Translations under genes and position numbers: made by a program
Source: Paenibacillus marchantiae
GTDB lineage: Bacteria; Bacillota; Bacilli; Paenibacillales; Paenibacillaceae
Direction of reading: 5' to 3'
DNA: 64,000 nt
NCBI RefSeq assembly: GCF_028771845.1
Contig: NZ_CP118270.1
Coordinates: forward strand, 5,208,001 to 5,272,000
The notes under the pieces: generated by a model
What the model was told of the DNA's origin: nothing
Seen by the model: the letters and a program-made list of their open reading frames with translations, nothing else
The model's database searches: none
Shown: positions 55,434 to 64,000 of the stretch, piece after piece
How the letters are laid out: each line of letters starts with the position of its first letter
Position numbering within the stretch: position 1 is the stretch's first letter

Positions 55434-55473
55434 ATGATCACACCTTTCTCACCCCATTGTTTAATACAGCTGT

Positions 55474-57312
55474 TCATTCTGTTTGTCCGTTCTCAATCTC
55501 ATATAGTCGATCGTAGTCCTCGATATTAAAACTGTATAATTGCATGGCCGTTTTGCCAGAGGAGGGTGCAAGCTCTCTCGGATGATTGAATCGAAATACT
55601 CGCTGGAGAATCTTTTCAACCTGCTCTTCCTGTCCATTCTGCTTTGCTATCTGCATATATTCATAATCATGGATGCCTCGCTGCAGCCACTTATAACGCA
55701 GTGAAAGCAGCGGTTTGCCCCTTTTTCCCGGGTAAACGAAATTGGTATCCCCAGCCTTCCAAATCATAGGACGATAGGAAAGCCTCTCCAGAGGTTTGTC
55801 GGGCCACACGGTATAATTCCACCGTAGAAAGCCATCCAATTTCAGCTTTTCTGCGAGCCAAGGGATCACCCGAGACTCAATTGACGGCGAACTGAGGAAC
55901 GTGTTGGGTTTCTCTGGCGAGCAGCAAACGTAAAACGTAAATGTCCCCTTCACGTCCTTTCTTAATTGCTCTAGCTGTTCAAATTCCTCTGCAGCACAGT
56001 CAAGGACAGGCACATAATCAACGATTCCTTTAATATGTTTACGAATAAATTCGGTATGATTGATTGCTGCTTTATAGCGGAATGATGGCGCCATCTCGCG
56101 TAAGCATGCTAAACTTTCCTCAAATAAGCAGATATCAGCCGGTTCATCCGCAACAACACGAACGCGGTCAATCCACTTTTTCGAGATAAAATGCTGCTCT
56201 AATGCCACTACATAAGCGCTAAGATCTGATTTATTTCGGATAAACTTATAGCTCCCGGTTTCTTCATCATAATAGCGGACGCGAATGGCATCGGGGTAAT
56301 CATCCACAACTCCCCCAAACCCTTCATCCTCATGCTTCCAAATATTGATCAAGCCGAATACTTCTATTTCTTTGCATATTCCGTGCTTCTCTCCTATCTC
56401 AACATACCGATCCAAGTGCGTAAAATCATAGTCAAATCGACCGTCGCTCCGTCTCACGATTTGAACGATACTGTATTCATTCAAGTCGGATGGCTCAGCA
56501 TCGATAAATGATCGTTGTCCGCTCCATGGCTCCTCTGAAACAACAAGCGTCAACGCCTTTTGTCCGAGCTGAGACAAGCTGTGAAGATACGAATCAAGAA
56601 GCGTAAAATGTTCATCGGACCAATAGGAAACATCATATTTTCTTGCAATATTACAGTTATGCTGCCACAAGTCCAAAACGAAAGTATAATTTTGAGGCTC
56701 TGGCAGCACTTGTTCACTGATCGTTAAACGAAACGTCAGTTCTTTCTCCAAAACCTCATCCTCGAACATCGTATGCGTGTAGAATTTCAGCTTGCCTTCA
56801 TATTGACCGCTTACAACGGAATCATCGGCATGAAGCTCCACCCACAAAGGTTGGATCTGACGCTTCCTAAGCCATTGGTAGGGTTCATCCAGCAGAACAT
56901 CTGAAGTCATAACGCGATTATCGTCCTCTATCAACCCGATAAGCTGAAGATCGATCTTGCAGGGAGCATCCGTCTCCACCTCACAGCGCACGATTTTGAT
57001 CGGCCCGCCCTTCCATAACAATGCATCCCGGTTAATCGTAACGAGCATATCCTCTTGATCTGAGCTGACCAATGCCTGGAAGGCGGCGCTGTCATTTTTA
57101 CAGCAGCGAAGTTCCAAGTGTTTCACCTGCGTGTCTTCACGTCCCTGATTCCACCAATTGGACGACCACATATACTTATAGAACATGTTTTGCAAACCAC
57201 AGTTCACTTTAAACTGCACCTCCGAGTCTAATCTGAAATCCTCCAGGTCCTCCTCCAGGTCAGACTTGAAGGTAGAATTATTTAGGGGAAATTTCGAATT
57301 ATTTCGTATCAA
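55474..57312 (-). CDS. DUF4091 family glycoside-hydrolase-like protein
   Basis: Up to 612 residues, cytosolic. The C-terminal 'GDTNFVYPGKRGKPLLSLR' and 'WLQRGIHDYEYMQIAKQNG' mark DUF4091, which caps a TIM-barrel (with 'VVADEPADICLFEESL' as a likely catalytic strand) and an N-terminal beta domain. Family members occur in glycan-use loci, but their activity is mostly uncharacterised. The start is uncertain: TTG at 57312 overlaps the binding-protein gene by 14 bases but has a poor site, while GTG at 57207 has GGAGGTG nine bases upstream. Confidence 0.75.
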   Translation of the reverse strand: MIRNNSKFPLNNSTFKSDLEEDLEDFRLDSEVQFKVNCGLQNMFYKYMWSSNWWNQGREDTQVKHLELRCCKNDSAAFQALVSSDQEDMLVTINRDALLWKGGPIKIVRCEVETDAPCKIDLQLIGLIEDDNRVMTSDVLLDEPYQWLRKRQIQPLWVELHADDSVVSGQYEGKLKFYTHTMFEDEVLEKELTFRLTISEQVLPEPQNYTFVLDLWQHNCNIARKYDVSYWSDEHFTLLDSYLHSLSQLGQKALTLVVSEEPWSGQRSFIDAEPSDLNEYSIVQIVRRSDGRFDYDFTHLDRYVEIGEKHGICKEIEVFGLINIWKHEDEGFGGVVDDYPDAIRVRYYDEETGSYKFIRNKSDLSAYVVALEQHFISKKWIDRVRVVADEPADICLFEESLACLREMAPSFRYKAAINHTEFIRKHIKGIVDYVPVLDCAAEEFEQLEQLRKDVKGTFTFYVCCSPEKPNTFLSSPSIESRVIPWLAEKLKLDGFLRWNYTVWPDKPLERLSYRPMIWKAGDTNFVYPGKRGKPLLSLRYKWLQRGIHDYEYMQIAKQNGQEEQVEKILQRVFRFNHPRELAPSSGKTAMQLYSFNIEDYDRLYEIENGQTE

Positions 57313-58990
57313 TTGCCTTCTGGTAAATTTCTATATACTGACCAAGTTGCAGACCATCCAGACCTTTTACATAAGAATCCCATTCTTTCTCGATGTCCTT
57401 GCTGCCCGTAATAAACTGAGCCATGTTTGACTTGACGTAATCTCGGATTGATGTTTTTAGTTGAGCCGCAACCTGAGTGTCTTCCAATGCTATGAATACG
57501 CTGGACGGATAATTCTCCTTCGATTGGAACGGCTCATATTTGGCTGATTCACGCTTCAGACGAACCTCGTAAGCGCCTTCAGCAAGCGGATCCTGCAGAG
57601 CTGCCCATGAGTCACGATACTGGTATGTGCGGAGGGACGGTCCAAGCTGATCCCAGCGATCGTTATACGTAATTTTGGTTTCACCATCAGAAATAATTGC
57701 ATAAGTTGCCGGTTTGCCGTCCATACCCAGCTCGCCTTCCTCTGCTTTGCGCCATCCTTCACCTTCTGGACCATGCTCTTGATTCACAATGGCTTCTTCT
57801 GTATATAAATAGTCGGCCAAACGGATTGCGGCGATTTTCTGTTCATCGGTCGCTTTGTTCGTAATAGCCATTTGCGACACACTTACTCCCGCAAAGTATC
57901 CTTCTTGCTGCACACCGTTCGGTCCTTTAAGGGGAGGCACGGTGACATACTCTTTATGGCGCGGGTGTTTGTCATCGGGGCTGTGGGCGTAACTGATTAG
58001 AGCGGTTGTAATGCTGCCAATCACATTCGCGTCTTGACGGTTGCCCAACTGCTGGATGGCATCGGAGTTCTGTGTGAATGATGCTGGATCGATCAGGCCT
58101 TCCGTATAGAGCTTGTTCAGGTACAATAATCCCTGCTTCCATTCTTCCTTATTGGCGACGAAATCCACTTTGCCGTCCTTTACCTGGAGAAAAGTCCCGT
58201 TGTCTTTGTCCACCTGATCGTCGATGATAAACGAATTCATCAAGAAGGAAGCGACGTTCCCTGCCCACATGTCGTCAGCGCCGGTAAGCGGAATTTCGTC
58301 TTTTATACCATTACCGTTCGGATCATTTTCTTTAAAAGCTTTTAGTACTTCATAAAACTCGTCCGTTGTTGACGGCATTTTTAACCCAAGCTTCTCCAGC
58401 CAAGACTGATTGATCCATAGCTTCTGTGCATAGTTGCAGTGATAACACTCGTTCACTTGCGGAAGAGCATAAATGTTGCCGTCCGGTGAAGTGATAGAGC
58501 TTTCCAGGTACGGCAGTTCAGCCATTGCTTTTTTGAAGTTAGGCGCATATTTATCAATCAAGTCGTTCAGTGGAATAAACACACCCTCTTTGCCGTACTT
58601 CATCTGCTCTTCTTTGGTTAAGCTCCCATGCAAAATTACTTCAGGATAATCACCGCTTGCCAGCATCAATTGTTTGCGGTCGTTTAGCGCTTTTTCGGGT
58701 ACGAGATCCCATTTTATTTGAATATTCGTCTTGTCCTGGAGGTATTTCGTGAATGTATTGGTTTCCATATTCTCTATGACGGCGTACTGCGGAGCAAACA
58801 TTTTGATCGTCATGGGCGTATTGACAATCGGATATTCTCCAACGGGCGTAAACACGTCGCTTGCTTCTGGTGCACTAGCAGAAGGTGTATTCGTAGTTGT
58901 GCTCGAATCCCCGCTACAGGCGCTCAAGACGAGTGATAAACAGAGTGCAGCTCCGAGGACGCAAGAGAATGACTTTTTCCATGTTTTCAT
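57299..58990 (-). CDS. Oligosaccharide-binding lipoprotein (LplA-like)
   Basis: A 563-residue solute-binding protein with lipobox 'LVLSAC' (C25) and a Thr/Ser linker. The large size and text ('LPQVNECYHCNYAQKLWINQ', 'PNGNGIKDEIPLTG') are typical of LplA/YtcQ binding proteins. 'PNGNGIKDEIP' is the calcium-loop-like motif of this class. The start at 58990 has GGAGGGG eight bases upstream. It serves the two permeases just upstream in the operon; a fucosylated glycan fragment is a likely ligand by context. Confidence 0.88.
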   Translation of the reverse strand: MKTWKKSFSCVLGAALCLSLVLSACSGDSSTTTNTPSASAPEASDVFTPVGEYPIVNTPMTIKMFAPQYAVIENMETNTFTKYLQDKTNIQIKWDLVPEKALNDRKQLMLASGDYPEVILHGSLTKEEQMKYGKEGVFIPLNDLIDKYAPNFKKAMAELPYLESSITSPDGNIYALPQVNECYHCNYAQKLWINQSWLEKLGLKMPSTTDEFYEVLKAFKENDPNGNGIKDEIPLTGADDMWAGNVASFLMNSFIIDDQVDKDNGTFLQVKDGKVDFVANKEEWKQGLLYLNKLYTEGLIDPASFTQNSDAIQQLGNRQDANVIGSITTALISYAHSPDDKHPRHKEYVTVPPLKGPNGVQQEGYFAGVSVSQMAITNKATDEQKIAAIRLADYLYTEEAIVNQEHGPEGEGWRKAEEGELGMDGKPATYAIISDGETKITYNDRWDQLGPSLRTYQYRDSWAALQDPLAEGAYEVRLKRESAKYEPFQSKENYPSSVFIALEDTQVAAQLKTSIRDYVKSNMAQFITGSKDIEKEWDSYVKGLDGLQLGQYIEIYQKAIDTK

Positions 58991-59099
58991 AGTTATGACC
59001 CCTCCCATTTATCGAACATTAATTTCAATTACGGAAGCATTCTATCTGGTCTTCAACCCCTCACCTCCTTTAAATGCTGGTTGAGCTACCTCCCCGTCA

Positions 59100-59999
59100 C
59101 TATCCTTTTAATGAACCGATCATGACACCTTTAACAAAGTGCTTCTGCACGAACGGATAAATGATCAGGACAGGTGCACTTGCGACAACGATAAGTGAAT
59201 ATTTAAGCAAGTCCTTCAATCCTTGCTGCGCCAACATCTGATCAACATTGGTCACCATAGTCGGATCGATCGAGTTTAGAATAAGAATGTTACGCAACAC
59301 GATCTGTAACGGGAACAAATCTGGAGATTTCAGGAAAATCAATGCATCGAAGTAAGCATTCCAGTGGCCCACAGCATACATCAACGTCAGCACAGCCAAA
59401 ATGGGTTTGGAGAGCGGAATTACCATACTGGTAATGAACCGGATGTCACTACAGCCATCGAGTTCGGCAGCTTCCGCAATTTCCTCGGGAATCGTGGTCT
59501 GAAAAAAGGTCCGAGCGACAATCACTTGAAACACCGCCATGGCTCCTGGCAAAATCATCGCCCAACGTGTATCGAGGATATGAAGGTTTTTTACTACGAG
59601 ATATAAGGGGATAAGCCCTCCTTCGAACATCATCGTGATGACTAGAAGGACCATGATGAAATTACGGCCGTAGAACGTTTTTCTGGCGAGCGGATAAGCA
59701 AGCATAACAGTCAAAGCAACGTTGACTGCTGTACCTATGACTGTATAATAGAGCGAGTTCAAGTAACCGAAAACGATTTGTGGATTTCGAAACACCGCTT
59801 TATAGCCTTCCAGCGTAAAGTCGACGGGTAACAGCCACACCTTGCCGGATACGACGGCTTGCGGTGAGCTAAACGATGATGAAATGATAAAGATGAGCGG
59901 AAAAAGGACGACAATCGTCACTACGCTCAAAAAAGCATAGACACCGAGTAGAAACAAACGATCACCATACGATTCCCGAATCCTTGACGCTTTGAACAT
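59100..59999 (-). CDS. Carbohydrate ABC transporter permease, LplC/YtcP type
   Basis: A 299-residue six-helix membrane protein with EAA loop 'EAAELDGCSDIRFITSMVIP' and C-terminal 'FVQKHFVKGVMIGSLKG'. The start at 59999 has AAGGAGG seven bases upstream; the longer in-frame start would lie inside the partner gene. It works with the LplB-type partner 29 bases upstream. Confidence 0.88.
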   Translation of the reverse strand: MFKASRIRESYGDRLFLLGVYAFLSVVTIVVLFPLIFIISSSFSSPQAVVSGKVWLLPVDFTLEGYKAVFRNPQIVFGYLNSLYYTVIGTAVNVALTVMLAYPLARKTFYGRNFIMVLLVITMMFEGGLIPLYLVVKNLHILDTRWAMILPGAMAVFQVIVARTFFQTTIPEEIAEAAELDGCSDIRFITSMVIPLSKPILAVLTLMYAVGHWNAYFDALIFLKSPDLFPLQIVLRNILILNSIDPTMVTNVDQMLAQQGLKDLLKYSLIVVASAPVLIIYPFVQKHFVKGVMIGSLKG

Positions 60000-60028
60000 A
60001 TTTGTTCCTCCTTTCTGCTGATTTGCTG

Positions 60029-61024
60029 CTACCATAAACTCGAATTGGATAATTTCTTGGCAATGTAGTTAACGCTCACAAGAAGAATCAGATTGATGAT
60101 CGAGTTGAAGAAACCGATTGCAGTCGAAAAGCTGAAGCTGGAGCTGAGCAGTCCCACCTTATACACATAGGTAGAAATGACTTCAGAAGTGCTGATGTTT
60201 AGGGGATTTTGCATCAAATATACTTTTTCGAAGCCAACTTTCATGAAATTCCCTAAATTCAATATGAGCAGAATGACGGATACAGGGATAAGGCTCGGTA
60301 AGTCAATATTAATAATTTTCTGCATCCGGGACGCACCATCCACTTTTGCCGATTCATATAGTTCAGGATTGACTCCTGCCAAAGCTGCAATGTAGATAAT
60401 CGCACCATAACCTGAAAATTGCCATACATCCGACCAGACATAAATCGATTTGAACAAGCTCGGAATTCCCATGAAATTTGTATTTTCAATGCCTAGTAGT
60501 TGTGTGAACTTGCTAATAATCCCAACACTTGGCGACAAAGTTACGATGAGAATAGAAACCATGATAACGGTTGAAATAAAGTAAGGCGCGTAGGTGATCA
60601 TTTGTACACTGCTTTTGAAAAAACCGTTACGAATTTCATTTAATGCAAGTGCCAATAGAATCGGAGCAGGAAAACCAACAAGCAAACCGTACATATTAAT
60701 GCCAAGCGTGTTCTTCAAATACAGCCAAAAGTTCGGTGATTCAAAAAATTGTTCGAAATATTTCAGTCCGACCCATGGGCTACCCCAAATACCTTGGATG
60801 ACGTTGTACTCTTTGAAAGCAATGACAACGCCAGACATAGGTATATACTTGAAAATGACCAAATACAGCACCGGCAGAAATACGACCAAGTATAACTGCC
60901 AGTGACGCTTCATTTTTTTCCCAATGAAGCGTAATGATGATTTGCTGTCAGGCAATGCCGGTTCATGTGGCTGGCCTTGCATTGAAGTTTCGGGTTTCCT
61001 GATTCTCTTTTGCATGCTTGACAT
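60029..61024 (-). CDS. Carbohydrate ABC transporter permease, LplB/YteP type
   Basis: A 331-residue membrane protein with a 35-residue polar N-terminal extension and then six helices, 'IPMSGVVIAFKEYNVI' and EAA loop 'ESAKVDGASRMQKIINIDLP'. First gene of the fucosidase/DUF4091 operon. The start follows AAGGAG, and a perfect cre box lies 30 bases upstream. Confidence 0.88.
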   Translation of the reverse strand: MSSMQKRIRKPETSMQGQPHEPALPDSKSSLRFIGKKMKRHWQLYLVVFLPVLYLVIFKYIPMSGVVIAFKEYNVIQGIWGSPWVGLKYFEQFFESPNFWLYLKNTLGINMYGLLVGFPAPILLALALNEIRNGFFKSSVQMITYAPYFISTVIMVSILIVTLSPSVGIISKFTQLLGIENTNFMGIPSLFKSIYVWSDVWQFSGYGAIIYIAALAGVNPELYESAKVDGASRMQKIINIDLPSLIPVSVILLILNLGNFMKVGFEKVYLMQNPLNISTSEVISTYVYKVGLLSSSFSFSTAIGFFNSIINLILLVSVNYIAKKLSNSSLW

Positions 61025-61053
61025 ATGCTCCTTCTCCTTTCGTTCGATCTGAT

Positions 61054-61068
61054 TGTTTGCGCTTACAT
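61054..61068. promoter_or_regulatory. cre box (CcpA operator), 15/15 match
   Basis: On the minus strand ATGTAAGCGCAAACA matches WTGNAANCGNWNNCW at every fixed position. It lies 30 bases upstream of the first permease start and should repress the whole operon when glucose is present. Confidence 0.65.
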
Positions 61069-61150
61069 TCTACATAGTAAAGTAGGATAACGAGGTGCAG
61101 CAAGAAACAATAATCGTTAACTTAACCGTCTTCGCATGGCCTGAAAATGC

Positions 61151-61183
61151 GCAGCAGCTCCGGTGTTTAGCCGGAGCTGCTGC
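61151..61183 (-). terminator. Strong stem-loop between the regulator and permease operon
   Basis: Perfect 13-base arms GCAGCAGCTCCGG and CCGGAGCTGCTGC around a 7-base loop. The minus strand then reads GCATTTTC. It lies about 70 bases past the membrane AraC stop, so it is most likely that gene's terminator. Confidence 0.6.
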
Positions 61184-61250
61184 ATGAAATACATTATGAA
61201 ACTGCTGGGTAAGCAGGCGTAGCAAACCATTTTCAACCAGTTAACCAAAT

Positions 61251-63473
61251 TCAACCGATCTGTCTGCGTGCTGCTTCTTCGCGGAATTCGCTTGGGGAGT
61301 AGCCTACCACTTTCTTAAACACACGGCTGAATGAGATCGCGCTTGTATAACCTACCTTCTCAGCTACCTCCTGCATGGAACCTTGTGTTTCCGTGAGCAA
61401 GCGCTTTGCGGCCTGCAGGCGGATGTCAATCAAGAAGTCGACGAATTTCTGTCCGGTCTCTTCCCTGAACAGCTTGCTTACATATTTCCCATTAATGTTA
61501 AAGATTGAACTGAGATATTCAAGCGACATGTTCGGATTGGCATACTCCTCTTCGATCATTTTCCGCATATCTCGAATGGTAGCTGCATGCAGACGCCTGT
61601 TTTGCGCTTCCTTCAAATCTGTGAAAAAGCTGTTCAACACGCTCAAAGATTCTTCCCGCATTTGCTCGAGTGAATGGCACTCATCTATGATTTTACTGAG
61701 CCTTGGTAACCCATCTCGCATCCATATTTCTTGGACCTCTTTTGTCATCCCGGAGATTTCCAATCCCAAATAGTAAATAAAATAGTTCATCAGATTTGTA
61801 ATTTCATCTTTCGTTAACAATCCTAGCTTCATTTCATTCATGAGCTTGTCATACTTCGTCTTCCATTCGTCCTCAAGAAGTCTGAACGACTGGATGATGG
61901 ATCGAATTACGTTTAATTGTGAGAACACCTCAACCTGACCGTGATTTGCGATGTGTTCGCTAGTAATGAGCCTGTTTTCTCCTAACACTATTTTATATTT
62001 AAGCGCCCTAAGCGCCTCTTTATAAGAATTTGCGACGCTGGAAAGCTCTTCAACCTGCTCACCGATACCTACCGTTACCGTAAACTTCAGATTTTCCTGT
62101 ACCCACACACGAACGCTCTCGAAAAGTTTGAGTGTTATGGAAGTACTTGCTTCCTCCTCGCTGTTCATAATTACCATGACGCTTAGCTGAAATGCCGAAG
62201 TCCACTCGGACCAAAGCGCGAGCTCATATTTTGGAGCAAGCTCTTGAATAACACTGCGTAGCGCGAATTTAAGAAGGTTTTGGTCTCTGCGGGAGTATTG
62301 GCAGCAAAAATCACTGTATTTATCCATTTCGATCACAAGTACGACTTGTTTATTAAACGAGTATGGAAGCTGAAGACTGTTTGTTTCTCCTATCCATTCC
62401 TCATGGGTTAAACCCATGTCCCCTTCAATGAGTTGGTGGAACAAGTACCTTTTTCGCAGATGCAGATCTTCATCGTGCTTTTGCTGATACTGATTCGATT
62501 GCTCAATAATATTGGACAAGGCCGATTCGATGAAGGAAAATTCATCTCCCAACTCCTTGGACAAAGGTAGACGGTAACCGCGGATTCGCGCCACAATCTG
62601 TTCCAGCGGTCTTGAATTGCGTCTGGTAACATAGAGCAGCCATACAAAACCACCCCCGATCGTCACGATACCGATGATAAACCAGACATTATATAATGAA
62701 GAGATTACATGGAACAACTTTCCATTTATGAGTCCGCTTTGGTAGGACCATCCGGTATAGCTCGATACATAATTGGAGAAAATCTTTGATTGCTCTTTAG
62801 AATGCAAGTCACTAAACAAATCGTTTCCCGCGGCGTCCCGAATTCCGATAAAGCTTGTTTTTGAATCGTATAGGTCAGCAATACTGTTCTGCAACGAATC
62901 AGTTGCCACATTGACGACGATCATGCCTTTCTTGCCTGTAATAAATGGCGCTCCCCGTACCAAACTAACGACAGGCTTACTCCCTTTTGTAGAAAACTGC
63001 TCGAAGGTTCTTATGCCCGACCATTGCTTGGGTGCGAGCGGATCCATAGCCTTTTTAATAAATGGCTCGTCTCTGTAGTTGCTAAGTTGATCACTTGTCG
63101 CATTACTAAGCACGAAATTATCTTCATAACGCACAAAATAGATCGAATCAATCATGGGGTAATAGGATATCATATCCTGCATTTTTTTAACTGCGCTTAT
63201 GTTGATGAAAATGTTATTCTTCTCTTCATTATTGAAGAAATCAATCAACTGCTTATTATTTATGGTTTCCGACATTATCATATTGTCTATCGCCTTCAGG
63301 GAAGTATCGATCAGACGCATCGCCTGTAATGATAGCATTTTGTTGGCGTTAAGCGCCTCCTTACGGCTTTGTTCGCTTAATATCTGAAAAAAAACAAAAA
63401 ACGTAAACGTGATCACGACAATAAAAATCGGCATATAAGAAAACAGCAATCGATTAAATAACGTTTTCCTCAT
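61251..63473 (-). CDS. Membrane-bound AraC-family sensor-regulator
   Basis: A 740-residue protein. A transmembrane helix (about 10-32), an extracellular Cache-like sensor of about 230 residues and a second helix (about 262-282) are followed by a HAMP-like linker, a central domain with degenerate GGDEF-like text ('VTVGIGEQVEELSSVANSYK'), and a C-terminal AraC domain ('LEYLSSIFNINGKYVSKLFR', 'MQEVAEKVGYTSAISFSRVF'). Such proteins sense a sugar or binding protein outside the cell and activate the adjacent operon. The start follows GGGGG and a 14/15 cre box lies 46 bases upstream. Confidence 0.88.
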   Translation of the reverse strand: MRKTLFNRLLFSYMPIFIVVITFTFFVFFQILSEQSRKEALNANKMLSLQAMRLIDTSLKAIDNMIMSETINNKQLIDFFNNEEKNNIFINISAVKKMQDMISYYPMIDSIYFVRYEDNFVLSNATSDQLSNYRDEPFIKKAMDPLAPKQWSGIRTFEQFSTKGSKPVVSLVRGAPFITGKKGMIVVNVATDSLQNSIADLYDSKTSFIGIRDAAGNDLFSDLHSKEQSKIFSNYVSSYTGWSYQSGLINGKLFHVISSLYNVWFIIGIVTIGGGFVWLLYVTRRNSRPLEQIVARIRGYRLPLSKELGDEFSFIESALSNIIEQSNQYQQKHDEDLHLRKRYLFHQLIEGDMGLTHEEWIGETNSLQLPYSFNKQVVLVIEMDKYSDFCCQYSRRDQNLLKFALRSVIQELAPKYELALWSEWTSAFQLSVMVIMNSEEEASTSITLKLFESVRVWVQENLKFTVTVGIGEQVEELSSVANSYKEALRALKYKIVLGENRLITSEHIANHGQVEVFSQLNVIRSIIQSFRLLEDEWKTKYDKLMNEMKLGLLTKDEITNLMNYFIYYLGLEISGMTKEVQEIWMRDGLPRLSKIIDECHSLEQMREESLSVLNSFFTDLKEAQNRRLHAATIRDMRKMIEEEYANPNMSLEYLSSIFNINGKYVSKLFREETGQKFVDFLIDIRLQAAKRLLTETQGSMQEVAEKVGYTSAISFSRVFKKVVGYSPSEFREEAARRQIG

Positions 63474-63518
63474 ATCCAGCCCCCAATTTTTTAAACGGAA
63501 TGATATATATTTACATAT

Positions 63519-63533
63519 TGTACACGCTTACAT
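63519..63533. promoter_or_regulatory. cre box (CcpA operator), 14/15 match
   Basis: On the minus strand ATGTAAGCGTGTACA matches WTGNAANCGNWNNCW except one W position. It lies 46 bases upstream of the membrane AraC start. Confidence 0.55.
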
Positions 63534-63616
63534 CTGAAGACGTCCATACAATACGGCATGTCCACCCCTCAACAGTATGTAGATTAATCGCCTCTTTTTT
63601 AGCCATACAAAAATGC

Positions 63617-63675
63617 ACCCCCTAGAATTTCATCGGCCAAACCCAGGGGTTTTTCCAATGTCCATTCTAAGGGGT
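63617..63675. repeat. Nested imperfect palindrome, possible repeat element
   Basis: Outer arms ACCCCCTAGAAT (63617-63628) and ATTCTAAGGGGT (63664-63675) pair at 11 of 12 positions. Inside, GGCCAAACCC (63635-63644) and GGGTTTTTCC (63647-63656) pair at 8 of 10. It lies between the membrane AraC gene and the last gene of the window. It could be a bidirectional terminator or a small repeat of the REP/MITE type. Confidence 0.5.
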
Positions 63676-63740
63676 TCACTTCACTCAACAGTAAGAGTCA
63701 TTCTCTTAACTGTCTAACTGGAAGGGATGGCTGACCTTCT

Positions 63741-64000
63741 TTACCCTCCCGAACCGGTAGGGTTCACACTCACTAAGATGCGGTCGATATCTGGGGCATA
63801 ACCCGTGGGCTGTGAGAACAGCAACGTATTGGACCCCGCCTGCAGATGTACTGTCGTCTCCTGTGAAGCCACTGTTGTCCAAGCGCCGGAACTTGGGAAG
63901 CTGAGCGATGTACCAGCCGCTCCATTTACACTTAATATGGCGGAGCGGCTCGCTTCACCATTCAAGTACTGGATCGTCAATTTGTAGTTGCCTGCTGACG
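63741..64000 (-). CDS. C-terminal carbohydrate-binding module (CBM35/CBM6-like) of a secreted protein, partial
   Basis: The gene enters from the right edge; the last 86 codons are visible. The sequence 'SAGNYKLTIQYLNGEASR', then 'WTTVASQETTVHLQAGSNTL' and 'APDIDRILVSV' is the end of a CBM35/CBM6-type beta-sandwich that binds polysaccharide. It ends in a Gly/Ser tail with no anchor. The parent is probably a secreted glycosidase; its catalytic part is outside the window. Confidence 0.7.
   Translation of the reverse strand, partial: SAGNYKLTIQYLNGEASRSAILSVNGAAGTSLSFPSSGAWTTVASQETTVHLQAGSNTLLFSQPTGYAPDIDRILVSVNPTGSGG

Noticed and set aside
1..64000. CRISPR arrays, rRNA, tRNA genes, transposases or phage genes
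   Set aside because: I saw no regularly spaced repeats, no cloverleaf or rRNA-like stretches and no transposase or integrase reading frames.

Overview
The window most resembles a Paenibacillus-type soil or gut-associated Firmicute. This is inferred from gene style, not from any database match. The signs are strong GGAGG-type ribosome binding sites, lipoprotein sugar-binding proteins paired with two permeases but no local ATPase, AraC-type regulators beside each sugar operon, a giant S-layer-anchored glycosidase, and several near-perfect CcpA (cre) operators. I saw no rRNA, tRNA, CRISPR array or insertion sequence.

Layout. 1-1.5 kb: start of a sugar O-acetyltransferase, a DUF896 protein and an LLM flavin monooxygenase. 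1.6-8.7 kb: a beta-mannoside operon (GH2 beta-mannosidase, two permeases, binding lipoprotein) with a divergent AraC regulator. 8.8-12.2 kb: a two-component system divergent from a secreted protein of unknown function. 12.2-18.7 kb: an alpha-mannoside cassette (AraC, long mannose-6-phosphate isomerase, ROK kinase, GH38). 18.7-32.8 kb: the most striking locus, a ~13 kb operon (binding protein, two permeases, 60-aa DUF6903-like protein, GH112 phosphorylase, 2415-aa SLH-anchored GH101) with a divergent AraC regulator. 32.8-46.4 kb: mixed accessory genes. These include an iron-type binding lipoprotein and an LLM monooxygenase behind a Fur box, esterases, a CD3324-family gene with a structured leader, regulators, an APH gene broken by one stop codon, a DapA/LysR pair, an Eis-like acetyltransferase, a FAD monooxygenase behind a second Fur box, and a barnase/barstar pair. 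46.5-49.2 kb: a secreted modular GH26 beta-mannanase. 49.3-54.1 kb: an SDR/TetR pair and a TetR/MMPL efflux pair. 54.1-63.5 kb: a GH29 fucosidase/DUF4091 operon with its transporter and a membrane AraC regulator. The last 260 bases are the C-terminus of a secreted carbohydrate-binding protein.

How the genes fit together. The window is a set of glycan-use islands. GH26 would cut mannan outside the cell and GH2 would finish manno-oligosaccharides inside. GH38, a ROK kinase and an isomerase could take alpha-mannosides through mannose to fructose-6-phosphate. GH101 could release Gal-beta-1,3-GalNAc from mucin-type O-glycans at the cell surface, the ABC transporter would import it and GH112 would phosphorolyse it. 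GH29 could remove fucose. Cre boxes in front of four of these units suggest shared carbon catabolite control. None of the three sugar transporters carries an ATPase, so a shared MsmX-like ATPase elsewhere is implied.
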